Source of the DNA: Lethocerus indicus | Taxonomy: Eukaryota; Arthropoda; Insecta; Hemiptera; Belostomatidae | Direction of reading: 5' to 3' | NCBI GenBank assembly: GCA_019843655.1 | Contig: JACDQD010000102.1 | Coordinates: forward strand, 8,627,501 to 8,691,500 | Length of the DNA stretch: 64,000 nt | Shown here: positions 12,840 to 26,244 of the stretch, piece after piece | Layout of the letters: every line of letters begins with the position of its first letter | Numbering within the stretch: the stretch's first letter is position 1 | Program-made: the position numbers and the translations under genes | The notes under the pieces: generated by a model | Seen by the model: the letters and a program-made list of their open reading frames with translations, nothing else | Database searches by the model: none | Told to the model about the DNA's origin: nothing

Positions 12840-14968
12840 TTTTTGTATACTATTCTCGAATCGCAATGTACTCAAGAGCTATTTTGTCCGTAGCTACACC
12901 GGCTCCGGCTTGTCCCCCGTCGACAGTAGCATTCCTCCAGTAACACTTTGCTCGGAGTGTCATTCTAAAGTCTATTGAAAGCAGCAGTAACCAGTCCACC
13001 TTAAGGCCAAAAAGGGGACAGGGGACAGAAAATCGCACGAATTGATTCTATTACAAATCCTCGCGTATCTAAAACAAATGCCTGAAATAAAACTACAGTC
13101 GGTTCTCAGCTCTAAAAATAAGAAATAAAACCGACCGGGTAAATTACTGACTAACCAATTTATACGTTAAATGAAGATAATTGGGTGAGACCGCGGTATG
13201 CTGAATATTGGCCCATAGTTCTGCCGGGATTGCCGGTTGGGCTAAACCGAAAAGCCGGAGTAAGAAAGGTGGGCAGAGGCAGGTGGGTGGCGGGGCCGGT
13301 CGGCACCATTAATTCTCCGAGGCTCCCCGCTTCCCCTCCTTTTAATCTTGTTAAATTGTGTTTCTCCTTCCACCGTCCTTCTTATTGCCGGCAATAGTTC
13401 TTAAATTCCTCCTTTTAATGTCGCTTCCGGGGAAACGCGCGGTTATTTTACGCCAGGCCCACTTTCTAACTCCGGCGCTGTCTACCCTCGGCTCGGAACC
13501 GATTCTTCCTCCCTCTGGTCCGTTCGAATTCGGCCGGCGGTATATGCTAATACCTCCTAATGTTCCGATTGTCTGAGATTTACTGCGAGTATGTCAATGG
13601 CCGCGTTAAAAAAACGGCAGAACATACGCCCGTTATAGTACTTAACATTTTCCTTCATAGTCATGTCTGAGAAAATGATTGTTCTTTACATTTATCTGTT
13701 GGATTTAATTTTTTCGATTCGCAGTAGAAATCTGTATAAAATTCTTGTGTACACCCCAAGATCTTTCTTAAAACCGACTGGCAGTTTACATGTAATCGAT
13801 CGTAAATTATTAAGCTATAGTGTAATTCTAAATTAATCCTTTGTCTAGCTCCATAACTTGCAAGCGTTTCAGCTAAAATCACCCATTTTTGCCTTTCGAT
13901 ACGCTCCAATATACTGAACGGAAGGTTAACACGAATTCTCGAGCCCATCTCGGAATATTCGTTTTTATTTATTTATTCTGAAAGAGTAATTTGGACGCGG
14001 AATTGTTTATTCCTCCTCCCCTCCGTAACTTTATATCCCCCGTATCGAATAACCGGGGCCGAATAATAACGAAATGAGCTCCGGGAATAAAGTCGACCAA
14101 TAATAAACACCGAACGTTTCGAGGGTTATAAATAAAAATTTACGATCGTCCAAGGAAGGATTGTTGTGGGCGGTTTCTTTCCCAATTTCCTGCTTCCCTT
14201 AATTTACCATCCTCTCTTCTCTTGACCCGAACATATAAAAAAGTTTCCCCTTCGGTCGATAGATCCCCTTAGATCTTTGATAGACATCTTGCTGTGTATA
14301 TTTCAGATGTATGTAATTGGAATAAAAAATTCGAAATTGAATTGGCCAAAGATCAAAATGTATTTCTACGTTTTCCGTATTTTATGCGGTAAATTCTGAA
14401 ATGTTTTGTGCCGAATTCTGAATTGGATCAGCTCCTTGTGTTTCACTCCTTTCCAAGTAGATGGTTCATTAATTTTGAGAAACAGTAGTCGGATCTAAAT
14501 TCGCGTTATTTGCTTTAACACTCGATCGGAAGATTGAATGTAGATGTGTTTACTATAGGTATTACTATATTTATACATTATTACTATATACATATTTTTT
14601 TCATTATTCAGGGTTCTATTCCGACAATGTATAGTATATTTTTTGTTGTTGATTGCAATGTTTAGTAGTGTATAAAATATTTAAAGATTTAAATTTATAA
14701 AAATTCAGGATGATGTATTTGTAGCAGACGTGTGGGTGGGTTTTCGAGAGGCGTCAAGGGTTGTTGCGAAATCTAGGGTTAACATTAACAGCTCCAGACG
14801 GCAATTTTATCTTTTAATTTGATATAACTCCCCGGGGTGCCTCAAACCACCCTCCCTTCCGCCGTATCCAAGCCTCCATCCGCTAAAGCCGTTTCCTTAT
14901 ATCGATTCTGTAGCCTACAAAAAGGAGTAGAGGGAGTTAGAGAGAAGAAGGAGGGTGAGGGAAACAGA

Positions 14969-14975
<7 letters not shown>
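12840..14975. other. Gene-free spacer
   Basis: No gene recognised. A more GC-balanced strip lies at about 13190-13570 with several overlapping short open frames on the + strand and no family resemblance. The rest is AT-rich. Confidence 0.5.

Positions 14976-15003
<28 letters not shown>
14976..15003. repeat. (GA)n microsatellite
   Basis: A GA array of about 27 bases inside a longer purine-rich strip (14925-15015). It creates open frames rich in Glu/Arg on one strand and Ser/Leu on the other, which I treat as artefacts. It contains many GAGAG words. Confidence 0.95.
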
Positions 15004-15013
<10 letters not shown>

Positions 15014-15015
15014 AA

Positions 15016-16830
15016 TCGTGAACAAGGGGATGGGCCAGACAAAAAAAAAACATTAAAAAGACAGGGAAGATTCCATTGTACTGTGAAAAATTTCGCGTCG
15101 AAGAAAATGCAATATCTAACAAGTTGAGATTTCACAAAAGAGGGAGAAAAAATAAAACCTTTCTCTTATTGTTCTCTTACACGGTTACAATCACTTTTCC
15201 TTTATGTTATTTCGCGTCGAATTTTTACCATTTGTTTCTCAAAAAGTAACCTACAATCTCTTTGTTTTGCGTGTATTCATCGTAGGAAAGTATTCCTTTC
15301 TCTAATTGAAACAATACATGCAAATTATAAGGCAGTAAGTTTTCACAGTATCATCGGGTAGTTTGGTCAATCTTTGTGAAAATCACTTGAGAATGTCTGT
15401 AACCATTTTTGATGCTTAAGCAAAACGGTCTGGATCAGGGATATAAAAAAAACCCTCGAGTAATGGTATTAAATGTTGCTTTACGTTACGACATAGGTTT
15501 ATCAGCTTCTGACATAATTTGGGTTGTTGAATGCGATAGCATATTGCGTTTGATTTAGCGTTCTCGACATTCATATTCAAACTTGCATACGGGAGCCTTG
15601 TATTCTTCACTCATAATTTTGTCGCGCTTTGTCCACTCGATGAAAGTTTTATATTTATAAAATTTAACGCTCCGAAAGCAGTAAGTGAAGGGTGTGCCGT
15701 GCTTAGGAAGTGGAATTTGTGGCAGTGGTGAGGGGGACGATATTTTACAAAGTAATCGCATGCATGAGAGATTCCACCGGAGATGCGTACTCCTAATTTA
15801 CATCGCTCCGACGCGTGGAGGGGGAAACTTAAGGGAGAGGGATGTCTTCAGAGGGGGTCGGTGGGCCAAATCTTAGTTTTAAAGGAACTTTGTTTCCCTC
15901 CCCACCCTCCCGTCTGGAGCACAAATGCCTCGTCTAATTCCGGTCCGCCCCCTATCCTCTTAACTAGAGAAAGCCCGGGACTTACCTGAGCTAATTAACA
16001 TTTTTAATTGGGGAGGGTTTGAGGGGCGGGGTGACTCCAACCCTTAAAATGGGGTTAATGTTAAAAGGGGGATGGTTTACTTTGCCCTCCCTCCGGCTCT
16101 GGATGAAGTCTGTAAATTCTCATCCTGGAAGGGAGGAGACTGGAAAGATTTTAAGGGGCAATTTAAAATACAATGTGTTTCCTGTTGGGGAGTTGGATGT
16201 ATTACTTCCTTCGTAGATCTTTCAAATGCACCATTATTTGTATTTCTGAGATACAGTTCTAATTTACGTCGTCGAGGAGAAAATTAATTGCTAATAGTCC
16301 ATTGTATTAGATATATAAGGTATATTATATTGGGTGAAACGTTAACACTGATGATTCATCCATCAGACACGAATAATTAATCGTTACATTTTTTCTAGTA
16401 ATATTTATGAATCGGGCGTAATTTTAACATGCTGATGCGCGTGAATTTTTTTTACCATTTATATTTTCTTCAAAAATTTGGAAGACGGGATAAAAAATTT
16501 GGTCTTCAGCTCCATAATTATTGGGGCGTTTTAAGTTACCAGGGCACATAGATTCGTTTTTCCAAGACTCCGTTCTATTGACTGAAGACCGACAGAACTT
16601 TTAGCCACTTAGCTTCGCTCCATAAAAAAAAATATAAATCCATTTTCGGTAGTCATCGCCAGGAATAAGAAAAAGGACGTTGGCGAGTGTATTGGGGATT
16701 CGCTCCGCATTGGCCCTTCCGGCCTCCTCTTAGAAATATAGAATTTACCTTCGTCTTCCCTCACAGTCGAATGAAACGAGTTCCTCGTTACTCCCTTACG
16801 AAGGGTGGTGGGCGCCGGAGAAAAGGGATG
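15016..16830. other. Gene-free spacer
   Basis: Nothing coding recognised. A GC-richer strip at about 15690-16150 carries several short overlapping frames without family resemblance. One - strand CAG|GTAAGT junction (reverse complement of 15980-15990) lacks a pyrimidine tract and is not called. Confidence 0.5.
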
Positions 16831-16890
16831 AAATTTCATTATCGAAGCTCCCGATGTGGTGGGAGGGGCTAAGAAATACGTGATGACCAT
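16831..16890 (+). repeat. Small duplicated segment, unit A
   Basis: It starts with AAATTTCATTA and ends with ACGTGATGACCATA, with a GTGGTGG-like word between. The same words occur in the same order and orientation at 17461-17531. The middle differs by insertions and deletions. This suggests an old local duplication or two remnants of one dispersed repeat. Confidence 0.55.
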
Positions 16891-17460
16891 ACAGATACAT
16901 TTGAGGGGGCTGAGTTTGAAATAATTTTTCCTACCGGGTTAATTACTGCGGTGAAAGGAAATCGATCGGTTGGAATAATTTGATGAGTATGCAGTAAAGT
17001 GTGGGAATGTTCACTAAATGTCTTCCATTAAAAATTCGGAGCATGTCTACATATTCCTCAGAAAGTTTTATTCTAAAAACTTCAAAACAATAATTAGAGT
17101 ATTCCTCTTTTACCTTTTCTCGAAATAATGCTCTTGTATTAGGTTCGTTTCTTTTTCTTGTTCCGAGAATTTTAGTGCGAATTCACCTTCTGTAAAGATC
17201 TAATGAAACTCCGAATTGGGATTTATACTCGGATGGAGTTTTTCTTTACGGAGTGGGAGGGGTGAAAATTATTTGAGCCGATGCTGCCGTTATCCACCAT
17301 CATAACTGGGCGAGGAATTATACCAAAAAAGGGGATGGTCGGTTGTACAGGGATGACCTGGGGAGGGGGCAATAAGACATTGGGGGTTTATTGGAAGTAA
17401 GGAACGAGGGCGGGCGGGATGTAGCCCTAGCGATCGTAAAGACCGGGCTGGAACCCTGGG
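16891..17460. other. Spacer between duplicated units A and B
   Basis: No gene recognised. AT-rich at first, becoming G-rich from about 17330. No homology between this spacer and the sequence after unit B was apparent by eye. Confidence 0.45.
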
Positions 17461-17531
17461 AAATTTCATTACCGGCCCCTGCGGTGGTTGGCGGCTCTGC
17501 GTTTGGAGCAGGTTGAAACGTGATGACCATA
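17461..17531 (+). repeat. Small duplicated segment, unit B
   Basis: Partner of 16831-16890. It has the same 11-base start and 14-base end, with about ten extra bases in the middle. On the - strand both units open a frame starting Met-Val-Ile-Thr with Pro-Thr-Thr a little further on, but the frames diverge at once afterwards. They do not look like conserved protein. Confidence 0.55.
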
Positions 17532-20500
17532 TTGGGGCGGGGTGTTGGTGGAAGGGGGATGGAGGGTGTGAGAGAGGGAGGGAGGGAGGCAGGGAGGGAC
17601 CTTATCGCTAAAGTGCCACATCCTGCGCCTCCTACCTATCCACTTAGAACTGCCCTATTGGCCACCCCGGGAATCATCCCAAAGATCTATCTACCTATTT
17701 ATGTTTCTCCGCCAGGACCATGCAGTTACGAGAAGAAGCTTATAGGATTACAACACAATTTCAATTGGTGTTTTGGCCACAACGATATCAATCTAAAAAT
17801 TCTATTTTGAAGAAACCTCCCTATGCGTACGAGAAGGGTTTGTGGTGTGTATATAGGACGCGTAGGTATAAATACTCGGGCGAATTATTGCACATGAAAT
17901 AATAATACCTTAATGTAGAATTTCTAGAAAATTATTAACCAATATACAATCCGATTGATTTTAATGAAAATAAGATTGCTCAGATGTATGCATTCTCACA
18001 ACGTAAGCACCAATTGTTAACAATGACAGTGGGAAGGTGTTATTCGTTCGAAAGGACCTTATTATCATTCCACGCTGAACAAAACGACGCAAGAATGGCA
18101 TCTCGAAACGATAAATATCCTTTTAATAAAATGTCTTCTAATTAATGACCTAAGGCCTTGTAAATGAACCCGAAGGGAGATTAATCACCGGCTCGCCCCT
18201 TCTTTTTGAACTTTGTTTCCAGGAGAGTGGGAGGAGGGGCTCTTCTCTCCCCCAACCATGGTATAGGAAAGGGAAGAAAAGGAAAACCTTTCTTAAATTA
18301 CTTTGTTACGTCTAATTGGGCTCCACACTCTCCCTCTCACCCCCTACGCCCTCCTCCTCACTCTATCTATCGCGCTTTCGCTGTCGCTCTCGCTCTTTCT
18401 CTCTTTCCTTCCCCCCCTCCTACTCCTTCCACCGCCCACTGTTTCCCTCTTGCTTATTGTTTTTGCTAAGTTTCAAGCAACTCAAGTTTCAGTTAAGCCT
18501 GTTTGTGTTATTATGTCTCCCTTCCCCACTTTCTCCCGCTCCATCTCTTTTCCTCCTTAATCTTTCTTCTTTCATCTCGTTCCTCCTCACTCGTCCTCTT
18601 CATCGGGGATCGGGGACTGAGTCGGCCGACTGCAATACAAGTTCTGATGACCGGTGTAGTGTCGAATATAATAATTGGAGAGAATTGGCAAGGAGGCCAC
18701 TTCTCATACAATCGTTAATGGTGTGGATATTTAAATGTAAAAATGTCATTTACATAATTTACGGCTGTCATTTTATGTATATATGCTCTTTTAAATGTTA
18801 GTCCGACGGAAATCATTTTCATTTTTGCTTTTTTGCTAGAATAGTCCTTTGAGTCCTATTCTATTCGGAGTTTCTGAAATTCGAAACCATATTTCGAATT
18901 ATACTGTTCCAGTACGTACCGCATTCAAAAGTTTTATATTTCGATCCAAATTTACTTTTAGCTTTAATTTCATCTCCTGTGACAAACTAGCGCCACTTCG
19001 CGGCATGCAATTCAGTGTATTCAATTTGCGATTTAAAACCGTCGGTCGCCAAAAGTTTTCATGCTGCTCTAAACAACATGTCGGCCTAAACTAATTAGCG
19101 AAAAAACCCCGTTCCCGACTTTCAGTTAATATTTTTTCCGTATCTCTGAAAATTGGATGTGCTGCTTAATTTTGATGAAAAATCCCGTCCTCACTCTCCC
19201 CTTATTCCGTATCCGTTCAGTTATTCAATTTATCAGTCTGTCAACAAAAAAAATAGTTTTTTGTAAGGTTTGGTATTTTTCGCATGTCTTCCTGTTCGAA
19301 GATATAACTATTTAATAGCTAAACGTGGAGTATATGAAACGGTAAAATGTTAATTTTGCCGAACTAATCCGTTGGCCGGATGTGCTGGTCGGTACTGGGG
19401 TCTCTGTCTCTTATCGATTACGATTGTACGTGGGCCCGGGAGGGAGTAGAGCCCCCGGGCAGGAGGCGGGGGTTGCTCTGGGTTGTTAGGCCTACAACCC
19501 CCGTGTATTCCGCCCTCCCGAGAACAAGGCCCTGTTCTGTTCCTACCCTTCACTCGGACCTGTACCGAGGGGACTTGCCGCCACTAGACCCAGATTATCT
19601 CCAACGAAATATAAGCCCGCTTGCGCCCTATTAACGCCGAATATTTGTCCAATAAATATTATAACAGCGAGATATTTTATCGAAGGTAATAAATCACTTA
19701 AACGGTTTAACAGATTTTTATGAAAATGATGGAAAAGCTTTATCCTTGTGTTTGGGAAAGTGTTCTGTGGTTTCTTTCATGTGCGACCTGGATAAGTGAC
19801 GTCTGGAAAATGCAATAACGCCAAATCCGATAGTATATTTCATTGGATAAATGTCGTTATCTATGCTTATGATAAAAGTTGTTACGCAAAAGAACAGATA
19901 AAATACGATGTTAAGAATAAACACACGAAGTCGACAACAAACATCTCTGAGTTCTAAACACGTTGCCAGTGTGGGTGGGTAAGTCGGCTAAGTTTTTGAC
20001 TTCCCTTTCGTTTGTTTTAAAAATCCGAAACGGTTGTTGAAAATTGGTCGGGGAAAAAAGTCCGACCTGACAACAGGCCGGTTTTAATGCTCAATAAACA
20101 ACGGCATTCACTCTGCAAACAGGTGAGTAAGAGGCGGGCGAGGATTCATTCGATTCATCGCTCTCTGAAAACAAAAATAAACACGGATACCATTTCTTGC
20201 TGTCAGCGCACAATGTCAACAGTTCATATTCCATCGAAGACCTCGATGGCCGCGCGTTTTTCGGCCCCAGACCTGCCAAAGACAATATGACCCCATTGCA
20301 AAATTAACTCGCGACTCGCCGTTCCCCTGTTCAAGAATTTTTTGTTCTATCGCGGCCGGTAATTTAGCCCGAATATTCATCAACCGATTAGTTCCAGGTG
20401 TCGCCACTTTGTATATCAATTCCCTGTCACTTCGTATTATTCAGCTTCTCTCCAGTCGACGAGATGATTTACTGCCAGCAGTCGTCCCGAAAACTAAAAA

Positions 20501-23251
20501 ATTTCAACCCAATTTTTTCCTTGCGTAATCTTGGCGTGCTATAGATCATTTCTTAATTAAATAGGAATTGGTTGGGTACACATTTCACTATCGTGCGGCG
20601 TATATTTAAAAAATATAAGTAACACTTCACTAGACCATACTCCCAGAAAATGACTAATAGAGAGAAATAGATGCGCAATAGAGAAGAGAAATGCATTCCG
20701 GTATTAATGATTCACTGCCATCCCAAACTTCTGAACCACTACTCAGTCGTTACAAATAACATGATACGTGCCTTAGCGATTGGTTAAATTAAAATTAATT
20801 TTAAAAAATAAATCACAAACTGCCGATTATTTCGATTTCATACCCAACACCAACTCCTAAAATTGCACGATCCGGTCCTCAGGCCTGCTTCTCCTATTAA
20901 CTTAGGTGAGAGAGTTCTGAGGGTTAATGAAAGGTAACGCTAATCGAATGAGATACACGTCAGTCCTTAGCAGGAGTTTCTTACTTATAAATTTTTCTTA
21001 ATTCATTTAGACATCAATATTACGGCATTCCATATTAAAACTTAACGAATGGATACTGTACCAGTTAATCCATTCGTTAGCAGTGTTGTACGGCCACTTG
21101 ACCGTGGATGTAATATATTATTCAAGCTGCTCCATTTCCAGAAATTAAGAAAGTCCAATATGTGTTATCAAAGCGAAGTGAAATGTGGGATCTTCCCAAT
21201 GCTCCCAACATACTCGAAATATATTTATGGAACCGGTACTTTCACTCAGTTCATTTCACTCAAATATCGCCTAACTTTCTGTAAAGCAGCATTCCACCGG
21301 TCGTTTTGCGTCCACCCGGAATTTTCATATTCTATACCCACGCATACCAATATTTACATTTGTTTAGAGATGTCTTAGAATGAAAAAATGTTTTTGGTGA
21401 CCTAGGATTCGTCTGGCGATGTCTGCCGCCGTACTCGCGTAGATCGGATTCCCCTACGCATTGATCTGCAGTGTTCATTGGCTGTGCTCGCCGGACCTTA
21501 TACTAGCCGGGCTATAGTATATTTTGGGTAGGGGCTGGGGCCTGGTCGCGATTGTTGCCAAATGGTCCCCTCCTCTTGTGCACCCCCTTTCTCTACTCTC
21601 GCCCTCACTCCCCCTCGTCCTCCCCTCGCTGTTGAATCAATATCATCTCTTACCCCCTCCCCCTACCCCTTGTTCCCCCTCCTCCCTATATCTCTCTTCC
21701 TCTTTTAGAACCAGCGTTTCCCCACCACCCATTTACCCGGTACATATATTTAAAATCGACGCTGTAAACGTCAACCTTCCGCAGTGTAACTGGGCTCCGG
21801 TGTCTTGTTCAGCTGAGATTAATACTGCCGGCATTTAAGCGCGCTAATTTACTGAAATGATTAATCGAACCGAATAGTATGGCAGAATAGATACTAGACC
21901 ATCTACAGATACAGACCATCCTGCACATTCATTTGTGTTCTTTAATTAAAATTTTTTAAATTGTCTAAGTTTCCTTCGTTAGAGTAGTAAAACTGGAAAG
22001 GATTTACGCCATGTGCTTTTAGGTCCACTGGATGGGAAACGATAATAACATCATAATGCTTTGATAAATCTATATTTTCTAGTTCATCAAATTATTAGAC
22101 TGTATGTCGCGAGCCATTGTAAAATCTTTGAAATATATAATATTTTGTGTATCGACTCTATTTAGTATAATCGTGCGTGTAATAAACTGGCGAATGTAAT
22201 ATATGAAAAGTGAAAAATATGTTTTAATCAAACATCCTTCTCAGATATCAGTACAGCTAATATTAGCAATATTAGCTTGTTGGCTGTTGGAGTTGGAGGT
22301 TGGTGGTTGTCAGGGGAGGCCGGGTGTTAATTTGGCGAATACCGAAGCTTCGTTACGAATTCCGGAATTTCTTCACGGGCCCTGCGTCATAGGAGAAGCC
22401 TAGCCCAGGAATAGTGGGCCGCCATTTGCATTTCGGCTCCACTCTATTTTATGCTCGCGTTCAATTTGACACCCGCCAAATTGGTTTTAACTTGTTTCTA
22501 CGGAGCCCGGTTCAATTTGTTTTATAATTCGCTCGATTTAGCCGCTCCCTGCAGTGGAATGAAGTTCCGAAATGGATTAAGGGGCGGCAGAAAAAAAAGA
22601 ACTATAGATTAAAAATGGAATATTTATTTCTGAGATGACATTTTTCGAGAAATAAATTTTACGAGCGTGTACTCCATCAGATAATAAATGCGACGATAAC
22701 CTATGTTCCACAAATCAACTAGTTAATATTGTTTTAATACTGTGGTTTACAGTTTTCTAGCTCACTTATAACAGTTTTGCAAGTATCGGATATATTTATA
22801 TAAACACCAGACCTGTATGAGTCTGAAAGGTTAGTTTACTCGGAGGATATTGTGTTAAAAGCTCAGTTCAAAAGATTCGAAATCTCCATTTCAACTTGTT
22901 CCAAATGCAATTACGATCGGAATCTCAATTGACTCAAAATATCTCTAAAATTAGGATGGGTGGGACGTCGAAAAATAAAAATGAAACGGCCGTTAGTGCC
23001 TCCTCGGTTGTTACCTATGGATTGACGGGTAGGTGGGTGGGAGTGATGTCGCGGGTGGGGGGCGGAGGGGTCTTCACGTTCTCCTGATCTCCAGGCCGTC
23101 ATTTATAATTCATTTTAAGAACCCATGATAGCTCTTCGGCTGTCCATTAGTAATAGGGCCTGCCGCCATCCCCCTCTTATTCCCTCTTCCTTTTTCCGTT
23201 AAACGTCCGGACATATTTACCTTGCCCCCAAGTGTTGTGCCGACTCCGTGC

Positions 23252-23254
<3 letters not shown>
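17532..23254. other. Gene-free spacer with C/T-rich strips
   Basis: No gene recognised. C/T-rich strips at 18310-18600 and 21570-21740 generate long Ser/Leu/Pro open frames, the longest 161 codons at 18316-18801. These are explained by the lack of A in the strip and are rejected. A consensus-like 5' splice site (ACAG|GTGAGTAAG) at 20121 has no convincing upstream 3' splice site. Confidence 0.5.

Positions 23255-23327
<73 letters not shown>
23255..23327. repeat. (AT)n microsatellite
   Basis: An uninterrupted alternating AT array of 73 bases, similar in length and purity to the one at 9881-9947. The flanking sequences of the two arrays do not match by eye, so they probably arose separately. 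Confidence 0.97.
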
Positions 23328-23328
<1 letters not shown>

Positions 23329-25777
23329 TCTTAGACAGTGGTTATCACTTTTGACAGTTTGGTGAAAAAGTTATTAAAGTATTTTATTTATTTATCTTTA
23401 TAAACGATATTGAATACAACAAATTATCCCGAAGGTTAATCATTTTTTAACAAAGGTAACGTTGTGTTGCTAAGTATTAATTTCATTTGTTGCATTGTTC
23501 TTATAGTTGTTGTGTTGTCTTGACCTGAGACAAGTCAGATCTGGTATCTTCGGGATTCATCCATCGGTCCAGTGGACAATAAGATTTTTACGATATTTAT
23601 TTTTTTAAATATAGTTCAGCCGGCTGTTGTGAGTGTTGGCTATAGCTGTGGTCGCTAACCAGCGTCGATGTTTTACCGTGATTTGGCTTTTAGCCTGTAG
23701 GAAAGAAATGTTCGCGGAAGCCTGACCTAAGCCCGAGACAGTGGCGTTGAACCCTCAGAAGGGGATTTTCCGGAAAGGCAGGGTGTCCTCCCTCCCCTTC
23801 TGACATGCCCCCTTTTTTTTCTCTTAAGGGTTGTCGGGATTAAGGCTGTCTAGGTGCGGTGAGCGACACCCCCTACAAATAAGATATCGGCCGGGGGTCG
23901 GTCGGTGTCGTTCGTTCTTCGGCCGTGCAAAAATTCACCCTCCCGTTTGACGTTCAGTGGCCCAAACACGTCCTTTTATTTTCCCGACTTTCCGCGTTTC
24001 CCCCTCCCTCTCTAATTCGAGCCAACGATCCTCGCAAATCTATGCCAGTGTACATTTTACGCCTCATTGATATTGATGACTAACCGTTAAGCTTACATTA
24101 AACAGAACCGGAACAACAGAAATTATATTCAACGTGATAAATATATTTATGAATCAAACCCGTAACAATTTTCCGAGGTGTTTCCAGTACCTGAAAATTA
24201 GTCTAAATAATAATATGTAAATAACAATGTTGATCAATTATAGCCTTGCCATATATATTTCTTGATTGTTGGTTGGATCGTGGGTGAGGAGCAGATATTA
24301 GCGGCAGCTTGCCTTAATAAGATGTCAAGATGCCTCCTCTTTCATTCTTTGGCTTCCCCCTCGTGTACTATACGTCTCTTTCAGACCTCTCAATCTCTCT
24401 GAATCTACTCTTCCACTCGTGGCAGAAATCATTGAGAGCGTTCCCTCTCCTAATTTCGATTCGAATGCGTAGATAACAGACCGCGTATTTTTATATATTA
24501 CGTGTGTGTTCTGAAAATGATACTTCCTGAAAGACTCCCTGCGAAGAGAGGTAACTAACGCTCCTGAATATTTAAGTACCGCTAACGTTTAAACCTCTAG
24601 ATTTTATTGTAATAAATGAATCAATTTCTTTTTAAAATACTTGGGAATTAATTAATTCGTTGGTAGTCGATTTTTGATAATGTTAGGAAACAATTTATGT
24701 CGTCACAATAACATATCCTATGAAACAATTTACCATTTGTTTTCTAGCATACTTTACCTGCTAGTAATGAACAGATTCAATATAAAACATTAGGAGCAGA
24801 GTAAACAGGTATTTGTGATATTGCCCTAGTTTCGTGAAAACATTTTCGCTAAAGATTTTCTGAATACCTCCAGTAAATACTACACATTTCCCTAGAGGAT
24901 TTCAAAATATGATTCTACGATCCCGATTCCTATTACTTACTCGAACAGTCCCAGTGTCGTGTTTCAGGATTGGCCCTGAATGGAAGAAGATTTTTTCTTC
25001 CAAATAAGATATCACACCCGGGATACCTCCGTCGATCGGGGAGGAGACCTCCATCTCTCCCAATATTTCTTTTCTCACTCCTGCGAATATTCTTTGCGCG
25101 GAGGTATATCCGCCCCCGGGATGGGGGGATGATGTGCTCTTAGGGGATGATATAGCCGAGGGGTGGATCCGGATCGTAAAGCCACCCTTGTAGTTACTTA
25201 ACTGACAACCCTCCCCCGTTCCTCCCACGGGCTTGTGCCTCGGGGAGCACATTTTGACACCTTATAAGTCCCTCCTCTTGCCCAAAACTACCCTCCGGGC
25301 AAACCTTCCCATGGAATCGACCCGGGTTGAAGACCTTCCGGTTTACGGGTTCGGAATTTTTTTCCCTTCTTCTTCACAGGTGTCCCGTAGTCGGAACATT
25401 TTCCTCAGTCGCGCACAAATTGCCAATGGTATTTTCACTTAGAAGGAACTGCCTATAATAAATGTAACAAAAACATATTTCGATCTGTTACCCAGTATGA
25501 CGCAACTGCGGTCTATATACCCAAATATTATAAGAGCGAGGATATTTGCGTTTTTTTTAATCAAATTTTATAACGTGTAATCATCCGTTCGTAATATAGA
25601 CGAATTGAAGATGCAATTCCTTACGTTGCTTTTCCATAATAGATTGCCATAGCATATAAGCAATGGCCTTCGCTTGAACTGGCACTTGTTCAAAATATGA
25701 TATTCTTGAAATATCCCTGCGAATTCAGGGACAGATCCATCGATCTTTCCCGTTTCCCGAGAAAGTCAGGAGAATAC
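23328..25777. other. Gene-free spacer
   Basis: No gene recognised. A 3' splice-site-like tract ending TTCTTCTTCACAG lies at about 25366-25379. It is followed by GTGTCC, which is not a good 5' splice site, and no recognisable exon follows. A - strand open frame at 25252 to 24902 (116 codons) resembles no family I know. Confidence 0.5.
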
Positions 25778-25787
25778 AATACTCTCT
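25778..25787. repeat. Left target-site duplication of copy 2
   Basis: AATACTCTCT, identical to 26245-26254. It ends one base before the conserved left end of the element. Confidence 0.65.
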
Positions 25788-26244
25788 GTTTTAACATACC
25801 TGTTTTGTGGTCTGCGAGTGTTTGGAATACCGTATATTTCTTCTACGTTTCTGTCTCCTCTAGCTACTTTGGTTTCGGCTGCTCGCCATCTTCAGTAGCG
25901 GTGTTAGTCACTTTTGGCACTTTGGATGTTGTTTGGGCATTCGCACTGCAATGTAACTAGTACTGTGGTGGTTGTAGTGTATTCAGTTCGAAGCGCTACT
26001 AGTTTCAATGGTACAGCGCACCTAATACTAGCCCGCAACACAGGTCTGCCTTACATTTTAGTATTAGCGCCCTACAAATAGCGCCTCACAGTGCAAGTGA
26101 GAGTGACAGTGCAGTGAGGATGCCCAAAAAACATCCAAAGTGCCAAATGTGACTGACACCGCTACTGAATATGGCGAGCAGCCGAAACGAGTCTAGCGAA
26201 AGACCAAACCAGCGAGAGGAGACAGAAACTCACGAAATCCACGG
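25788..26244 (+). mobile_element. Palindromic MITE-like element, copy 2 (nearly complete)
   Basis: A left arm (about 25788-25954) is the inverted complement of a right arm (26104-26244). For example, the left word CTGCTCGCCATCTTCAGTAG pairs with CTACTGAATATGGCGAGCAG on the right. The left arm has lost about 16 bases relative to the right and carries about 45 extra outer bases (TTTTAACATACCTGTTTTGTG and on), which the right arm lacks here but copy 1 has. Between them is a core whose central 78 bases (25993-26070) begin GCGCTA and end TAGCGC. The element is about 457 bp and non-coding, with 10-bp direct repeats immediately outside. Long arms with roughly 10-bp duplications recall non-autonomous Mutator-like elements, but the unequal ends do not fit neatly. 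The family is not recognised. Confidence 0.85.

Noticed and set aside
15970..15995. CAG|GTAAGT on the - strand
   Set aside because: There is no pyrimidine tract before the AG and no nearby second donor, so it is probably a chance match.
18316..18801. 161-codon open frame on + strand
   Set aside because: It lies in a C/T-rich strip where stops are rare. The protein is low-complexity Ser/Pro/Leu/Phe, three frames are open over the same strip, and there is no family resemblance.
20087..20129. Consensus 5' splice site ACAG|GTGAGTAAG after a short open frame
   Set aside because: No good upstream acceptor or promoter was found, and single 5' splice-site matches are common in long non-coding DNA.
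25366..25442. Strong 3' splice-site-like tract ending TTCTTCACAG, possible exon
   Set aside because: The following sequence has no recognisable coding content, and GTGTCC after the AG is not a ratchet-type 5' site.
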